A stretch of DNA of 64,000 nucleotides from Bacteroidales bacterium UBA4772 (GTDB taxonomy: Bacteria; Bacteroidota; Bacteroidia; Bacteroidales; VadinHA17). The notes below the pieces were generated by a model that was not told the DNA's origin, made no database searches, and saw only the letters and a program-made list of their open reading frames with translations. The position numbers and the translations under genes were made by a program. The stretch's first letter is position 1; each line of letters opens with the position of its first letter. The stretch covers positions 159,739-223,738 of the forward strand of contig DHHM01000011.1 in the NCBI GenBank assembly GCA_002403305.1, given 5' to 3'. Shown piece after piece: positions 25,080 through 34,262 of the stretch.

Positions 25080-26924
25080 ATGGAAAAAAGACTAAAGGTC
25101 ATTGAGAAAGATGATGTGGTAATAAGGTTTTCGGGCGATTCCGGAGACGGGATGCAGCTTACCGGCACCCTCTTTTCCACCACATCGGCGCTGTTCGGTC
25201 ATGACATCTCCACATTCCCTGATTATCCTTCGGAGATACGTGCTCCTCAGGGAACCGTGGGAGGAGTCTCAGGCTTCCAGGTTCACATAGGGCATAAACA
25301 GGTAAACACTCCCGGCGACTACGCCGACGTGCTGGTGGCCATGAACCCGGCGGCAGTGCGTGCCAATGCCAGGTACCTGGCAAAAGGCTCAACCATCATC
25401 TATGACTCTGACAGCTTCACCGAAAAGCAGATACTGCGTGCAGGATACAAATCGGATCCCTTTATTGAAGACAAGCTCGACGGCATGCACCTTATTGCTG
25501 CGCCCATAACCACACTGGTAAAGGAGGCTCTGAAGAATTCGGAGCTTGACCCCAAGTCGATACTGCGCACAAAGAATATGTTTGCCCTCGGTATGGTCTA
25601 CTGGCTCTTTGACAGCAAGCTCAAATACACTGAAGATTTCATAGAGGATAAATTTGGCAAGAAGCCGCTCATGGCCGAGGCAAACAGCAAGGTGCTCCGT
25701 GCCGGATATTACTACGCCGAGACCATACAGGCCATCGCTCCATCATACAGGGTCAGCCCGGCGAACATAGAGAAAGGTATCTACCGGAATATAAACGGCA
25801 ACCAGGCCACTGCCTGGGGCCTCCTCGCCGCCGCGGAGAAGGCAGGACTGAAGCTCTTCATCGGCTCTTATCCCATCACCCCGGCGACAGGCATCCTCGA
25901 GGAGATGGCACTGCGCAAGGACCTGGGTGCCAAGAGCCTCCAGGCTGAAGATGAGATAGCCGGTATATGCAGCGCCATAGGTGCCAGCTTTGCCGGGAGC
26001 CTGGCCGTGACATCCACCTCCGGGCCGGGATTTGCACTCAAATCAGAAGCACTGAACCTGGCTGTCATGACTGAACTGCCGCTGGTGGTGATAAACGTCC
26101 AGAGGGGCGGACCCTCGACAGGCCTCCCCACCAAGACTGAACAGGCTGACCTGTGGCAGGCTCTCTATGGCCGTAACGGTGAGAGCCCCGTCGTGGTGAT
26201 GGCAGCAGGGACACCCTCAGACTGCTTCTATTATGCCTTCAAGGCAGCCAAAATTGCCGTTGAATACATGACACCGGTGGTGCTTCTGACAGACAGCTAC
26301 CTGGCCAACGGAAGCGAACCGTGGAGGATACCCTCAATGAGCGATATGCCTTCCATCAAGGTGCCCTGGGCTGAGAAAACCGACACGGCGTATCTCCCGT
26401 ACGACAGAGATCCCGTCAAACACTCCCGTAAATGGGCCGTACCCGGTATGGAAGGACTTGAACACCGCGTTGGCGGCCTGGAGAAAACCGTCAGGGGAAG
26501 CGTCTCCTACACCCCGGAAAACCATGAGTACATGGTTAAGATAAGAGATGCGAAGGTGGAAGCGGTGGCTGCCGATGTGCCTGACCTGAAGGTCATAGGC
26601 AGCAAGACCGGCGACCTGCTGGTCATAGGATGGGGCAGCAGCCACGGCCACGTTGTAACTGCAGTTACCGAACTTCAGGAGGAGGGTTATAATGTATCGG
26701 CAGTGAACTTTAACTACATCAGACCCCTGCCAAATAATACTGCTCAGGTGTTCGAGGGTTTCAAAAAGCTGGTGGTGTGTGAGCTGAACCTGGGGCAGTT
26801 TGCCAACTATCTGAGAATCAAACATCAGAAATACACCTATCATCAATATAACAAGGTGCAGGGACTGCCTTTCACGGTCAGGGAGATAAAAGATTACTGT
26901 ATTATAATGCTGGAGGAGAAATAA
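25080..26924 (+). CDS. korA: 2-oxoglutarate:ferredoxin oxidoreductase, fused gamma-alpha subunit
   Basis: 614 residues. The gamma domain lies at about 10-195 (VVIRFSGDSGDGMQLTG start) and the alpha (pyrimidine-binding) domain from about 215 (GNQATAWGLLAAAEKAGL, SYPITPATGI, LQAEDEIAGICSAIGASFAG, TSTSGPGFALKSEALNLAVM). A C-terminal domain carries VIGWGSSHGH. With KorB it oxidises 2-oxoglutarate (or a related 2-oxoacid) to the CoA ester and reduced ferredoxin, a reaction that also runs reductively in anaerobes. The gap to korB is one base, indicating coupled expression. Confidence 0.93.
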   Translation: MEKRLKVIEKDDVVIRFSGDSGDGMQLTGTLFSTTSALFGHDISTFPDYPSEIRAPQGTVGGVSGFQVHIGHKQVNTPGDYADVLVAMNPAAVRANARYLAKGSTIIYDSDSFTEKQILRAGYKSDPFIEDKLDGMHLIAAPITTLVKEALKNSELDPKSILRTKNMFALGMVYWLFDSKLKYTEDFIEDKFGKKPLMAEANSKVLRAGYYYAETIQAIAPSYRVSPANIEKGIYRNINGNQATAWGLLAAAEKAGLKLFIGSYPITPATGILEEMALRKDLGAKSLQAEDEIAGICSAIGASFAGSLAVTSTSGPGFALKSEALNLAVMTELPLVVINVQRGGPSTGLPTKTEQADLWQALYGRNGESPVVVMAAGTPSDCFYYAFKAAKIAVEYMTPVVLLTDSYLANGSEPWRIPSMSDMPSIKVPWAEKTDTAYLPYDRDPVKHSRKWAVPGMEGLEHRVGGLEKTVRGSVSYTPENHEYMVKIRDAKVEAVAADVPDLKVIGSKTGDLLVIGWGSSHGHVVTAVTELQEEGYNVSAVNFNYIRPLPNNTAQVFEGFKKLVVCELNLGQFANYLRIKHQKYTYHQYNKVQGLPFTVREIKDYCIIMLEEK

Positions 26925-26925
26925 A

Positions 26926-27951
26926 ATGGCTGAAACAACAACACACGAGAACCACTACGTCGCCAAAGACTTCAAGAGTGACCAGGAGGTAAGATGGTGC
27001 CCCGGATGCGGTGATCACGGCATCCTCACTTCACTGCAGAAAACACTGGCCGAGCTTGATATCCCAAAGGAAAAATATGTCTTCGTATCCGGCATAGGAT
27101 GCTCTTCAAGGCTGCCCTATTACATGAACACATACGGCTTTCACGGAATACACGGGAGGGCAGCACCAATAGCCACAGGCATCAAGATCGCCAATCCTGA
27201 CCTGATGGTCTGGATGATGACCGGCGACGGTGATGCACTCGCCATTGGCGGTAATCATTTCATTCATGCCATCAGACGCAATATCGACATCAAGATCATA
27301 CTGTTCAACAATGAGATCTACGGTCTCACCAAGGGACAGTATTCGCCCACATCAAAGAAGGGACTGGTGACGAAGACTTCACCTTACGGAACCATAGAGG
27401 AGCCTTTCAAGATAGGTGAGCTGACAATCGGAGCCAGCGGACGCTTCTTCGCGCGCACGGTAGACTATAACCTGCAGCTTTCAAATGAAGTCTACAAGGA
27501 GGCTGCGCTGTTCAACGGAACAGCCATGGTGGAGGTCATCCAGAACTGCGTCATCTTCAACGACGGAGCCCATGACCTCATCACCAACAAGGAGACCAGG
27601 GATGACAACACTATTGTGCTCCGTCACGGTGAGCCGATGATCTTCGGCAAGAACCGCGACAAGGGTCTTATCCTTGAGAACCTGAAGCTGAAGGTGATAA
27701 AGATAGGGGAGAACGGCATCACGGAGAAAGACGTGCTGGTGCATGATGCCCATGAGCCCAACCCCGGTATTCACTACAGGCTGGCAGGCATGCATCTCCC
27801 GGAATATCCTGCGGCACTCGGCGTCATCAGGTCTATCAAAGACCATACGTATGATGAAGCTATGCGCGACCAGCATGTGAAGGTACAGGAAGCCTCGAAG
27901 ATAAAATCTGTTGATGAGCTCCTGCGCAGCGGAGCTACCTGGAAGAAATAG
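26926..27951 (+). CDS. korB: 2-oxoglutarate:ferredoxin oxidoreductase, beta subunit
   Basis: 341 residues. It binds thiamine diphosphate and one 4Fe-4S cluster. Visible are WCPGCGDHGI (24-33; Cys25 and Cys28), GIGCSSRLPYYM (Cys59), the TPP/Mg motif MTGDGDALAIGGNH (about 98-111) with NNEIYGLTKGQ, and a later Cys in VIQNC. Short of other subunits, KorAB is the two-gene form. Partner ferredoxin is not encoded here. Confidence 0.94.
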   Translation: MAETTTHENHYVAKDFKSDQEVRWCPGCGDHGILTSLQKTLAELDIPKEKYVFVSGIGCSSRLPYYMNTYGFHGIHGRAAPIATGIKIANPDLMVWMMTGDGDALAIGGNHFIHAIRRNIDIKIILFNNEIYGLTKGQYSPTSKKGLVTKTSPYGTIEEPFKIGELTIGASGRFFARTVDYNLQLSNEVYKEAALFNGTAMVEVIQNCVIFNDGAHDLITNKETRDDNTIVLRHGEPMIFGKNRDKGLILENLKLKVIKIGENGITEKDVLVHDAHEPNPGIHYRLAGMHLPEYPAALGVIRSIKDHTYDEAMRDQHVKVQEASKIKSVDELLRSGATWKK

Positions 27952-27958
27952 CAACCCT

Positions 27959-27977
27959 CCATCGCATGACGCGATGG
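27959..27977 (+). terminator. Hairpin after korB
   Basis: CCATCGC (27959-27965) and GCGATGG (27971-27977) pair around ATGAC, followed by a weak T-rich stretch. Probable weak terminator of korAB. Confidence 0.5.
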
Positions 27978-28032
27978 CGCATTTCTTCAGCTATTTTGCT
28001 AATTTTGGCATCTGAAATCACTTGATGCTTCT

Positions 28033-31000
28033 ATGGATGAACAGCCCGGAAAAGGAGCCCGGAGAGACCGTGCCCTGCAACAGCAGGAAGAACGCCTGAA
28101 GGAACTGGCATGTATCAACCGGGTAACCCTGATGCTCAGAGAGGGGAAACCGGTTGAGGAGACCCTGCAGCAGCTGGTGCTGTTACTTCCCACCGCCATG
28201 CAGTACCCTGACCAGACCGCGGTCAGAATAATCTATGGGGGGAAAAGCTTCGAAACTCCAAAATTCTCACAGACAGAATGGAAGATCATCCGTAACTTCC
28301 AGACAATAGATGCAGAAGGGACTATAGAGATATTCTATACTACGGAGTTCCCGGAAGAGGATGCAGGTCCCTTTCTGAAAGAGGAGAATGACCTGCTGAG
28401 AAACGTATCCGGACTGATTACCAGGTATATCAACAGCCTTAAGGCCAGGGAATTCGCATCCCAGACAACGCCTGTGCCGGAAGTTAGCGAGAACATTGCG
28501 GATCAGTCAAGCCGCAAGCTCCTCCAGGAATTCCTGGACAGGTACAATGCTGAGAGGGATGTCTTTCATGATCTTATGCCATTTATGGTCAAGGAGATAC
28601 TCCTGGTGGCCAGCCTTTATGACGCCTACTCGATAGAGGGCGAAGGACGCTTCTCAGACCATATACTGGGCGAATACTACCAGATGAGCCTCACCACCCT
28701 TCCCCGCGTCACCGGCGTCTCGGGAGAGGATGAGGCCTTCCTGCGCCTGGAGGCAAGACACTATGATATGATCATCATAATGGTGGGTGTCGACCGCGAG
28801 AGCCCCATGAGCCTCTGTACGAAGATTAAGGAGAGATACCCATATATTCCCACATACCTGCTGGTAAACAACCCCAGCGTCATCCCCTATGTCCAGAGCC
28901 AGAAAAAGCACGGCATACCGTTTGACAATTACTTTGTCTGGACAGGCGAGTCAAAGGTCTTCTTCGCAATGGTCAAGCTTCTCGAAGACAGGGTCAACGT
29001 CGAAAATGACACAAAGAAGGGACTCTCAGGCGTCATACTGATAATCGAGGATTTGGCTGATTACTATTCAACCTATGTCCCCATGCTCTACACCCTGGTG
29101 CTGGAGCAGACACGTAACCTTATCGAGGAGGTGAGTGCCGACGAGTTGTATAAGGTTTTGAAGATCAGGGCCAGGCCAAAGATTTTGCTGGCAACCAATT
29201 ATGAGGAGGCCATGCTGGTCTACAACAAATACAAGGATAGCCTCCTGGGGGTAATCTCTGACATGCGATTTCCCGAGAAGGGAGAGTTCAACAAGAAGGC
29301 GGGGTATCACTTTATCAGCCACATCAGGCAGGAGATGCCCAACCTGCCCGCGGTGCTGCAGTCTTCCGATCCCGATAATGCCAGGTTCGCCGACGAGCTC
29401 AACGCCAGCTTCATCAACAAGAACTCCGAGACCCTGCTCCAGGATCTGAAGTCGTTCATCAACCATTACCTGGGGTTTGGCCATTTTGTCTACCGTGACA
29501 CAAAAGGCAGGCAGATAGCAGTGGCAAAATCAATGAAGGAGTTCCAGTCTTTTCTCAGGACCGTGCCGGAGGATTCGCTTGAGTACCATGCCGTGAAGAA
29601 CCACTTCTCTCTCTGGCTGATGGCCAGGGGAGAGGTGAAGATCGCAAAGATGATCAATCCGATCAAACTGACCGACTTCAACAACGTCAGGGAACTGCGT
29701 GAGTTCCTCCTTAATATTGTGAAGCAGCGACGGCGCGAGATGAACAAGGGCAAGGTTGTCAATTTTGATGAGTCACACGTCGGCGAGGAGACCAATATTG
29801 TCAGTTTTGCCGGAGGATCACTGGGAGGAAAGGGTCGTGGCCTGGCCTTTATCAACACCCTGATATACAGTTTTGAGGTAGGCAGGCTTACCCCCGGGAT
29901 CAGGATCAAGACACCCCTCACTGCGATTATCGGAACTGATGAGTTTGACCTCTTCATGGAGAGTAACCATCTGTGGGATGAGGTTACCCGCGTGAAGGAC
30001 TACGCTGCTCTCCAGAGACGCTTCGTGGCCGGCTCTCTCAGCACAGAGCTGAGAAACAAGCTGAGGATCTTCCTGCGGATAAACAACGGCCCGCTGGCAG
30101 TGAGGTCATCGAGCCTCTTCGAGGACTCACTGAGCCAGCCCTTTTCCGGCATCTTCGGAACATACCTGCTGCCAAACAACCACGCTGACGCCGAGGAGAG
30201 GCTTACACAGCTCTGCAGCGCGATTAAGCTTGTCTTTGCCTCAATATATTCGAATAACTCACGCACCTACTTCGAAGCCATTAACTACAAAGTCGAGCAG
30301 GAGAAGATGGCTATTGTCATTCAGACGGTGGTAGGCAGGAGGTACGGCGACATCTATTACCCGCATATAAGCGGTACGGCACAGTCGTACAACTTCTATC
30401 CCGTATCGCACATGACCCCCACCGACGGTTTTGCCGTGATGGCGGTGGGGCTGGGACAATACGTGCTTGACGGTGAGAGGGCTTTCCGCTTCTCTCCCTC
30501 GTTTCCTGATCTCGACATAGTGCCCATAATGGATATCTCCAGGTTCTCGCAGGTGGAGTTTTATGCCATCAACATGGCAAACAGCGATGTCAACCTGCTC
30601 GAGGGGCAGCACGCAGGGATGGTCAAGCTCAACATCAGCAGGGCGGAGAGTGACGGCACAATAAAGCATTCAGCTTCTGTACTCAGTATTGATGACGATA
30701 CCCTGGTACCCGGACTCTATGCCGCGGGACCGAGGGTGATCAATTTTGCCGATATCCTCAAATATGACTACATACCGCTGGCCCCGACACTGAAAAAGGT
30801 GCTCGAGGTATTCCGTGAGGCGTTTGGCGCCCCTGTGGAGATAGAGTTCGCCGTCGACCTGACAAAAGATGAGGATGGCATGGCCACCTTCTACCTGCTG
30901 CAGGTCAAACCTCTTGTGGGTAGCGGCGCAGGGTACACCGTCGACCCCGACACCGTCTGTGATGAAAATACTGTGCTGGTATCAAAAAAGAGTATGGGCA

Positions 31001-31476
31001 ACGGCCTTATCGCTGATATCACAGATGTGGTATATGTCGAACCCGGACACTTTAACAAGATGACAACGGTGGAGATGGCTGAGGAGATAGATGGCATAAA
31101 CAGAATCATGCTCGACGAAAACCGTCACTATGTCCTGATAGGTCCCGGCCGCTGGGGTTCGCGCGACAGGTTTCTGGGGATACCCGTAGCCTGGCCGCAG
31201 ATATCCAATGCCAAGGTTATAGTGGAGGTGGGACTGCCAGGATACCACCTTGACGCCTCCCTGGGGTCACACTTCTTCCACAACGTGACTTCAATGAACA
31301 TAGGCTACTTATCCGTCAACCTTGACGAAGACGAAGATACCGTGGTTTGGGATAAGCTGAACGGTCAGACAGTCATCCGCAGCGGAAAATATTTCCGCCA
31401 CGTGAGGTTCCGGAAACCGCTGGTGATACGCATGGACGGGAGGAAGGGTATGGCGGTCATATCCGTCAGGGAGTGA
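28033..31476 (+). CDS. Sensor / receiver-like / PPDK-N (ATP-grasp) signalling protein
   Basis: 1147 residues in four parts. Residues 1-140 are a coiled start plus the GAF-like sensory segment known from some histidine kinases (VRIIYGGKSFETPKFSQTEW, GPFLKEENDLLRNVSGLI). About 185-305 and 330-475 are two response-regulator-like folds; the second has VISDMRFP with an Asp near 408 at a plausible phosphorylation position. From about 590 to 1000 lies the pyruvate-phosphate dikinase/PEP synthase ATP-binding domain (SLGGKGRGLAF, PLAVRSSSLFEDS, VIQTVVGRRYGD). The catalytic phospho-His domain and PEP-binding barrel of true PEP synthase are missing, so it is not a metabolic dikinase. It is often annotated only as PEP/pyruvate-binding protein. 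Substrate unknown. Confidence 0.75.
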   Translation: MDEQPGKGARRDRALQQQEERLKELACINRVTLMLREGKPVEETLQQLVLLLPTAMQYPDQTAVRIIYGGKSFETPKFSQTEWKIIRNFQTIDAEGTIEIFYTTEFPEEDAGPFLKEENDLLRNVSGLITRYINSLKAREFASQTTPVPEVSENIADQSSRKLLQEFLDRYNAERDVFHDLMPFMVKEILLVASLYDAYSIEGEGRFSDHILGEYYQMSLTTLPRVTGVSGEDEAFLRLEARHYDMIIIMVGVDRESPMSLCTKIKERYPYIPTYLLVNNPSVIPYVQSQKKHGIPFDNYFVWTGESKVFFAMVKLLEDRVNVENDTKKGLSGVILIIEDLADYYSTYVPMLYTLVLEQTRNLIEEVSADELYKVLKIRARPKILLATNYEEAMLVYNKYKDSLLGVISDMRFPEKGEFNKKAGYHFISHIRQEMPNLPAVLQSSDPDNARFADELNASFINKNSETLLQDLKSFINHYLGFGHFVYRDTKGRQIAVAKSMKEFQSFLRTVPEDSLEYHAVKNHFSLWLMARGEVKIAKMINPIKLTDFNNVRELREFLLNIVKQRRREMNKGKVVNFDESHVGEETNIVSFAGGSLGGKGRGLAFINTLIYSFEVGRLTPGIRIKTPLTAIIGTDEFDLFMESNHLWDEVTRVKDYAALQRRFVAGSLSTELRNKLRIFLRINNGPLAVRSSSLFEDSLSQPFSGIFGTYLLPNNHADAEERLTQLCSAIKLVFASIYSNNSRTYFEAINYKVEQEKMAIVIQTVVGRRYGDIYYPHISGTAQSYNFYPVSHMTPTDGFAVMAVGLGQYVLDGERAFRFSPSFPDLDIVPIMDISRFSQVEFYAINMANSDVNLLEGQHAGMVKLNISRAESDGTIKHSASVLSIDDDTLVPGLYAAGPRVINFADILKYDYIPLAPTLKKVLEVFREAFGAPVEIEFAVDLTKDEDGMATFYLLQVKPLVGSGAGYTVDPDTVCDENTVLVSKKSMGNGLIADITDVVYVEPGHFNKMTTVEMAEEIDGINRIMLDENRHYVLIGPGRWGSRDRFLGIPVAWPQISNAKVIVEVGLPGYHLDASLGSHFFHNVTSMNIGYLSVNLDEDEDTVVWDKLNGQTVIRSGKYFRHVRFRKPLVIRMDGRKGMAVISVRE

Positions 31477-32353
31477 CGGAAGCTGCATAAGTTACAGCTG
31501 CGGAGTCTATCTTCCTTATCAGCCCCTGCAATACAGCGCCAGGTCCTGCCTCGATGAACTCCTTAGCCCCGTCAGCAATCATTCTCCTAACCGTCTGGGT
31601 CCACCTGACGGGCGAGGTGAGCTGGGCAATAAGATTATTCATGATCTCCCCGGGATCTGTCGTTGGCATGCCTGTAACATTTTGATATACAGGGCATGAC
31701 GGAGAAGTGACATTTGCCCTCCTGATTGCCTCCTCAAGCTCCAGCCGTGCCGGCTCCATGCATGGCGAGTGAAAGCCGCCGCTGACGGCAAGTGGTATTA
31801 TCCTCTTGCCCCCCCGCGCTTTCAGCTCTTCCGTGGCCCTGGCCACGCCCTCGACGGTGCCTGAGATCACTATCTGGCCGGGACTGTTGTAGTTTGCCGG
31901 CAGGACAATCTCCGTCAGCGAGGCACACACTTCCTCCACAACGGCATCATCCATGCCGATCACGGCGGCCATGGTAGAGGGGGTGAGGCCGCAGGCCTTC
32001 TGCATGGCGTCAGCCCTGGCTGCCACAAGCATCAGCCCGGCATCAAAGGAGAGGGCACCGGCGGCTACCAGCGCCGAGAACTCACCGAGCGAGTGACCGG
32101 CGACCATCGCCGGGACAAAACCGGCCCCCATTGCGCGGGTGAGTATCACCGAGTGAAGGAAGATGGCCGGCTGTGTCACCCTGGTCTGCTTCAGCTCCTC
32201 GGTGGTGCCGGTGAACATGATGTCCGTGATGCGGAAGCCGAGTATGTTGTTGGCCTTCTCAAACATTTCGCGGGCTCCGGGGGATGTATCGTATAACTCC
32301 CTGCCCATGCCGGGATACTGTGCTCCCTGCCCCGGGAAAACATATGCTTTCAT
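31466..32353 (-). CDS. fabD: Malonyl-CoA:ACP transacylase
   Basis: Loads malonyl groups onto acyl carrier protein for fatty acid synthesis. 295 residues with FPGQGAQYPGMG at 6-17, nucleophile Ser88 in GHSLGEFSAL, the QPAIFLHS segment and the catalytic His in SGGFHSPCM (about 198). It is convergent with the PPDK-N gene, overlapping its last 11 bp. Confidence 0.95.
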   Translation of the reverse strand: MKAYVFPGQGAQYPGMGRELYDTSPGAREMFEKANNILGFRITDIMFTGTTEELKQTRVTQPAIFLHSVILTRAMGAGFVPAMVAGHSLGEFSALVAAGALSFDAGLMLVAARADAMQKACGLTPSTMAAVIGMDDAVVEEVCASLTEIVLPANYNSPGQIVISGTVEGVARATEELKARGGKRIIPLAVSGGFHSPCMEPARLELEEAIRRANVTSPSCPVYQNVTGMPTTDPGEIMNNLIAQLTSPVRWTQTVRRMIADGAKEFIEAGPGAVLQGLIRKIDSAAVTYAASVTP

Positions 32354-32382
32354 CTTTGGAAAAGAGGGTTAAAATGTTAATC

Positions 32383-33018
32383 TCAATGTAGCCTGTTTGC
32401 TATCAGGTGCATGAACTCTTCACGGGTATTCAGGTTCGAGAGGAAACAGCCGGTAAAGGCAGAGGTGGTGGTGACGGAGTTCTGCTTCTGCACTCCCCGT
32501 ATCTGCATGCACATATGTTGTGCCTCGATGACCACCGCCACACCCAGCGGCTTGAGGTTCTCCTGCAGACAGTTGCGGATCTGCGTTACCAGCCTCTCCT
32601 GCACCTGCAGCCTGGCCGCATAGGTCTCAACCACCCGCGCTATCTTGCTCAGCCCCGTGATGGTGCCGTCAGGAATATAGGCCACATGCGCCTTCCCGAT
32701 GAAGGGTAGCATGTGATGCTCGCACATAGAATAAATGTCAATGTCCTTTACCAGTACCATGTGCCGGTAATCCTCACGGAAAAGCGCACTGCGGAGAATC
32801 TCGTCAGGATCAGCCTCGTAGCCCCTGGTGAGAAAGGCCAGAGCCTTGGCAACCCTCTCGGGGGTCTTTAGCAGCCCCTCCCTGTCGGGGTCTTCACCCA
32901 GCAGCTTGAGAATCCTGCTGTAATAACCTGCTATCTCACTGATTATCTCCGGGTTCCATTGTTCAATCTTGTTGTAGTTGTCTGACAGTCTTCCGCTGCC
33001 GTCGTTTAGTTTTTCCAT
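32383..33018 (-). CDS. folE: GTP cyclohydrolase I
   Basis: Converts GTP to dihydroneopterin triphosphate, first step of folate/pterin synthesis. About 211 residues with SMCEHHMLPFIGKAHVAYIP (zinc Cys and His), GLSKIARVVETYA, RLQVQERLV and the second zinc Cys in EAQHMCMQIRGV. The frame reaches 33051, but those first 11 codons consist of a duplicated queD 3' end, so ATG 33018 is the likelier start. queD follows upstream on the same strand. Confidence 0.95.
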   Translation of the reverse strand: MEKLNDGSGRLSDNYNKIEQWNPEIISEIAGYYSRILKLLGEDPDREGLLKTPERVAKALAFLTRGYEADPDEILRSALFREDYRHMVLVKDIDIYSMCEHHMLPFIGKAHVAYIPDGTITGLSKIARVVETYAARLQVQERLVTQIRNCLQENLKPLGVAVVIEAQHMCMQIRGVQKQNSVTTTSAFTGCFLSNLNTREEFMHLIANRLH

Positions 33019-33050
33019 GTTATCCGTAATATTCAGCGTTGTTTTTGTCA
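33019..33050 (-). repeat. Echo of the queD 3' end
   Basis: Minus-strand 33050-33019 reads NDKNNAEYYG-stop in one frame, against TENNYVEYYG-stop at the true end of queD (33105 side). GTTATCCGTAATA and the flanking bases match at 17 of 19 positions. The copy is about 85 bp downstream of the original and runs into the folE start codon. Confidence 0.65.
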
Positions 33051-33104
33051 TTTGGCACCGTGTTGTCTGCCATTATTGATTTTTTAATGGCTTTTGGCTC
33101 CGCG

Positions 33105-33515
33105 TTATCCGTAATACTCAACATAATTGTTTTCCGTCTCCTCCACCCTGACACAGTGCAGTAGCGCCCCCTCTGCGGCCAGGGGGGCCTTGAGCTCATC
33201 CCAGATGGCCATGGCAAGACTCTCCGTGGTGGCTACCCAGCCTGCCATGAAGTCGGTCTCGAGATTCATGTTTTTATGGTCAAGCTTGACAATCACCTTC
33301 TCGTTGATGATCTCCTTTAGCCGGGTAGCATTCATGAAGTATCCGACGTCAGGATCCAACTCTCCCTTAACTGTCACCTTCAGAACATAGTTATGACCAT
33401 GCCATAGAGGGTTCGAACACTTGCCGTAAATCTTATTGTTCTCCTCATCGCTGAGACCTGGCCGGAACATCCGGTGGGCAGCACTGAACCTCTCTCGTCG
33501 TGTCAGGTAGATCAT
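33105..33515 (-). CDS. queD: 6-pyruvoyl-tetrahydropterin synthase / QueD family
   Basis: 136 residues. Zinc ligands are His14 (FSAAHR), His39 and His41 in CSNPLWHGHNY; catalytic Cys33 is in GKCSNP. LDHKNMN and a late Glu (ESLAMAIW, VRVEETENN) are also present. It makes 6-carboxytetrahydropterin for 7-deazaguanine/queuosine synthesis from the FolE product, which fits the folE neighbour. No other queuosine gene lies in the window, so a pterin role cannot be excluded. Confidence 0.9.
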   Translation of the reverse strand: MIYLTRRERFSAAHRMFRPGLSDEENNKIYGKCSNPLWHGHNYVLKVTVKGELDPDVGYFMNATRLKEIINEKVIVKLDHKNMNLETDFMAGWVATTESLAMAIWDELKAPLAAEGALLHCVRVEETENNYVEYYG

Positions 33516-33584
33516 AGCCTTTGAGTTAAATGGTTGCCTGAAATAGGAGTTATTATATCCAAATATAATATATTTATCCTTCCT

Positions 33585-34262
33585 ATGACGGCAAAGGAGA
33601 TGAATGAGACCCTGTCAGATATTCTTTTAGCGGTGGCGCACCCCTCCGAGGAGGAGGCTGTGCGTGAGGCTGTCACCGGCAGCTGCTGCGAGATACTTGT
33701 TACGGGTGTCGGCGGGGCAGCAATGTCATGGGCTCTGCAGAAACGGTTTGCGGCAGGCCCTCTGCCCTCTCTGGTGATAGGGGCGGGCATAGCAGGAAGT
33801 TACTCGGCGGCGGTGGTACCGGGGGAGGTGGTGTTAGCACGTTCCGACTGCTTTGCGGATATGGGTGTCGATGATAACGGGACCTTCCGCTCACTCTTCC
33901 GGGCAAACCTCGCCGATCCGGACAGCTACCCCTTCAGCGGGGGAAGGATATATTGCAGCGGCAGGCTCTTTGACCTAGCTGCCCGGAAATACAAAACTGT
34001 GACCGCCGCCACGGTGAACATGTCGTCCGGATCAGCCCCGGTAATAGAAAGGATTCGCAAAGCCTGGAACCCGGAGATAGAGACGATGGAGGGGGCGTGG
34101 CTGGCGTACACCTGTTCCATGGCTCATACCGAATGGCTCTCGGTGAGGGCCATATCCAACATGGTGGAGCCGCGCAACACCCTGAACTGGGATATAACCC
34201 TGGCACTGGGGAATCTTCAGGAGGCGATGAAGGAGATACTCAAAATCATGGCAGAAGGATGA
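33585..34262 (+). CDS. mqnB: Futalosine hydrolase
   Basis: Nucleosidase of the phosphorylase superfamily, about 225 residues, that cleaves futalosine in the alternative menaquinone pathway. It shows LLAVAHPSEEEAV, VTGVGGAAMSWALQ, VIGAGIAGSYS, VLARSDCFADMGVDD and ETMEGAWLAYTCSMAHTEWLSVRAISNMVEPRN, all family-typical. The frame opens with TTG at 33534; ATG 33585 or ATG 33600 (immediately after AAAGGAG) fits better. The stop overlaps the mqnD start (ATGA). Confidence 0.9.
   Translation: MTAKEMNETLSDILLAVAHPSEEEAVREAVTGSCCEILVTGVGGAAMSWALQKRFAAGPLPSLVIGAGIAGSYSAAVVPGEVVLARSDCFADMGVDDNGTFRSLFRANLADPDSYPFSGGRIYCSGRLFDLAARKYKTVTAATVNMSSGSAPVIERIRKAWNPEIETMEGAWLAYTCSMAHTEWLSVRAISNMVEPRNTLNWDITLALGNLQEAMKEILKIMAEG

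Noticed and set aside
28033..31476. Annotation as phosphoenolpyruvate synthase
   Set aside because: Only the ATP-binding domain is present; the catalytic phospho-His and PEP-binding domains are missing.
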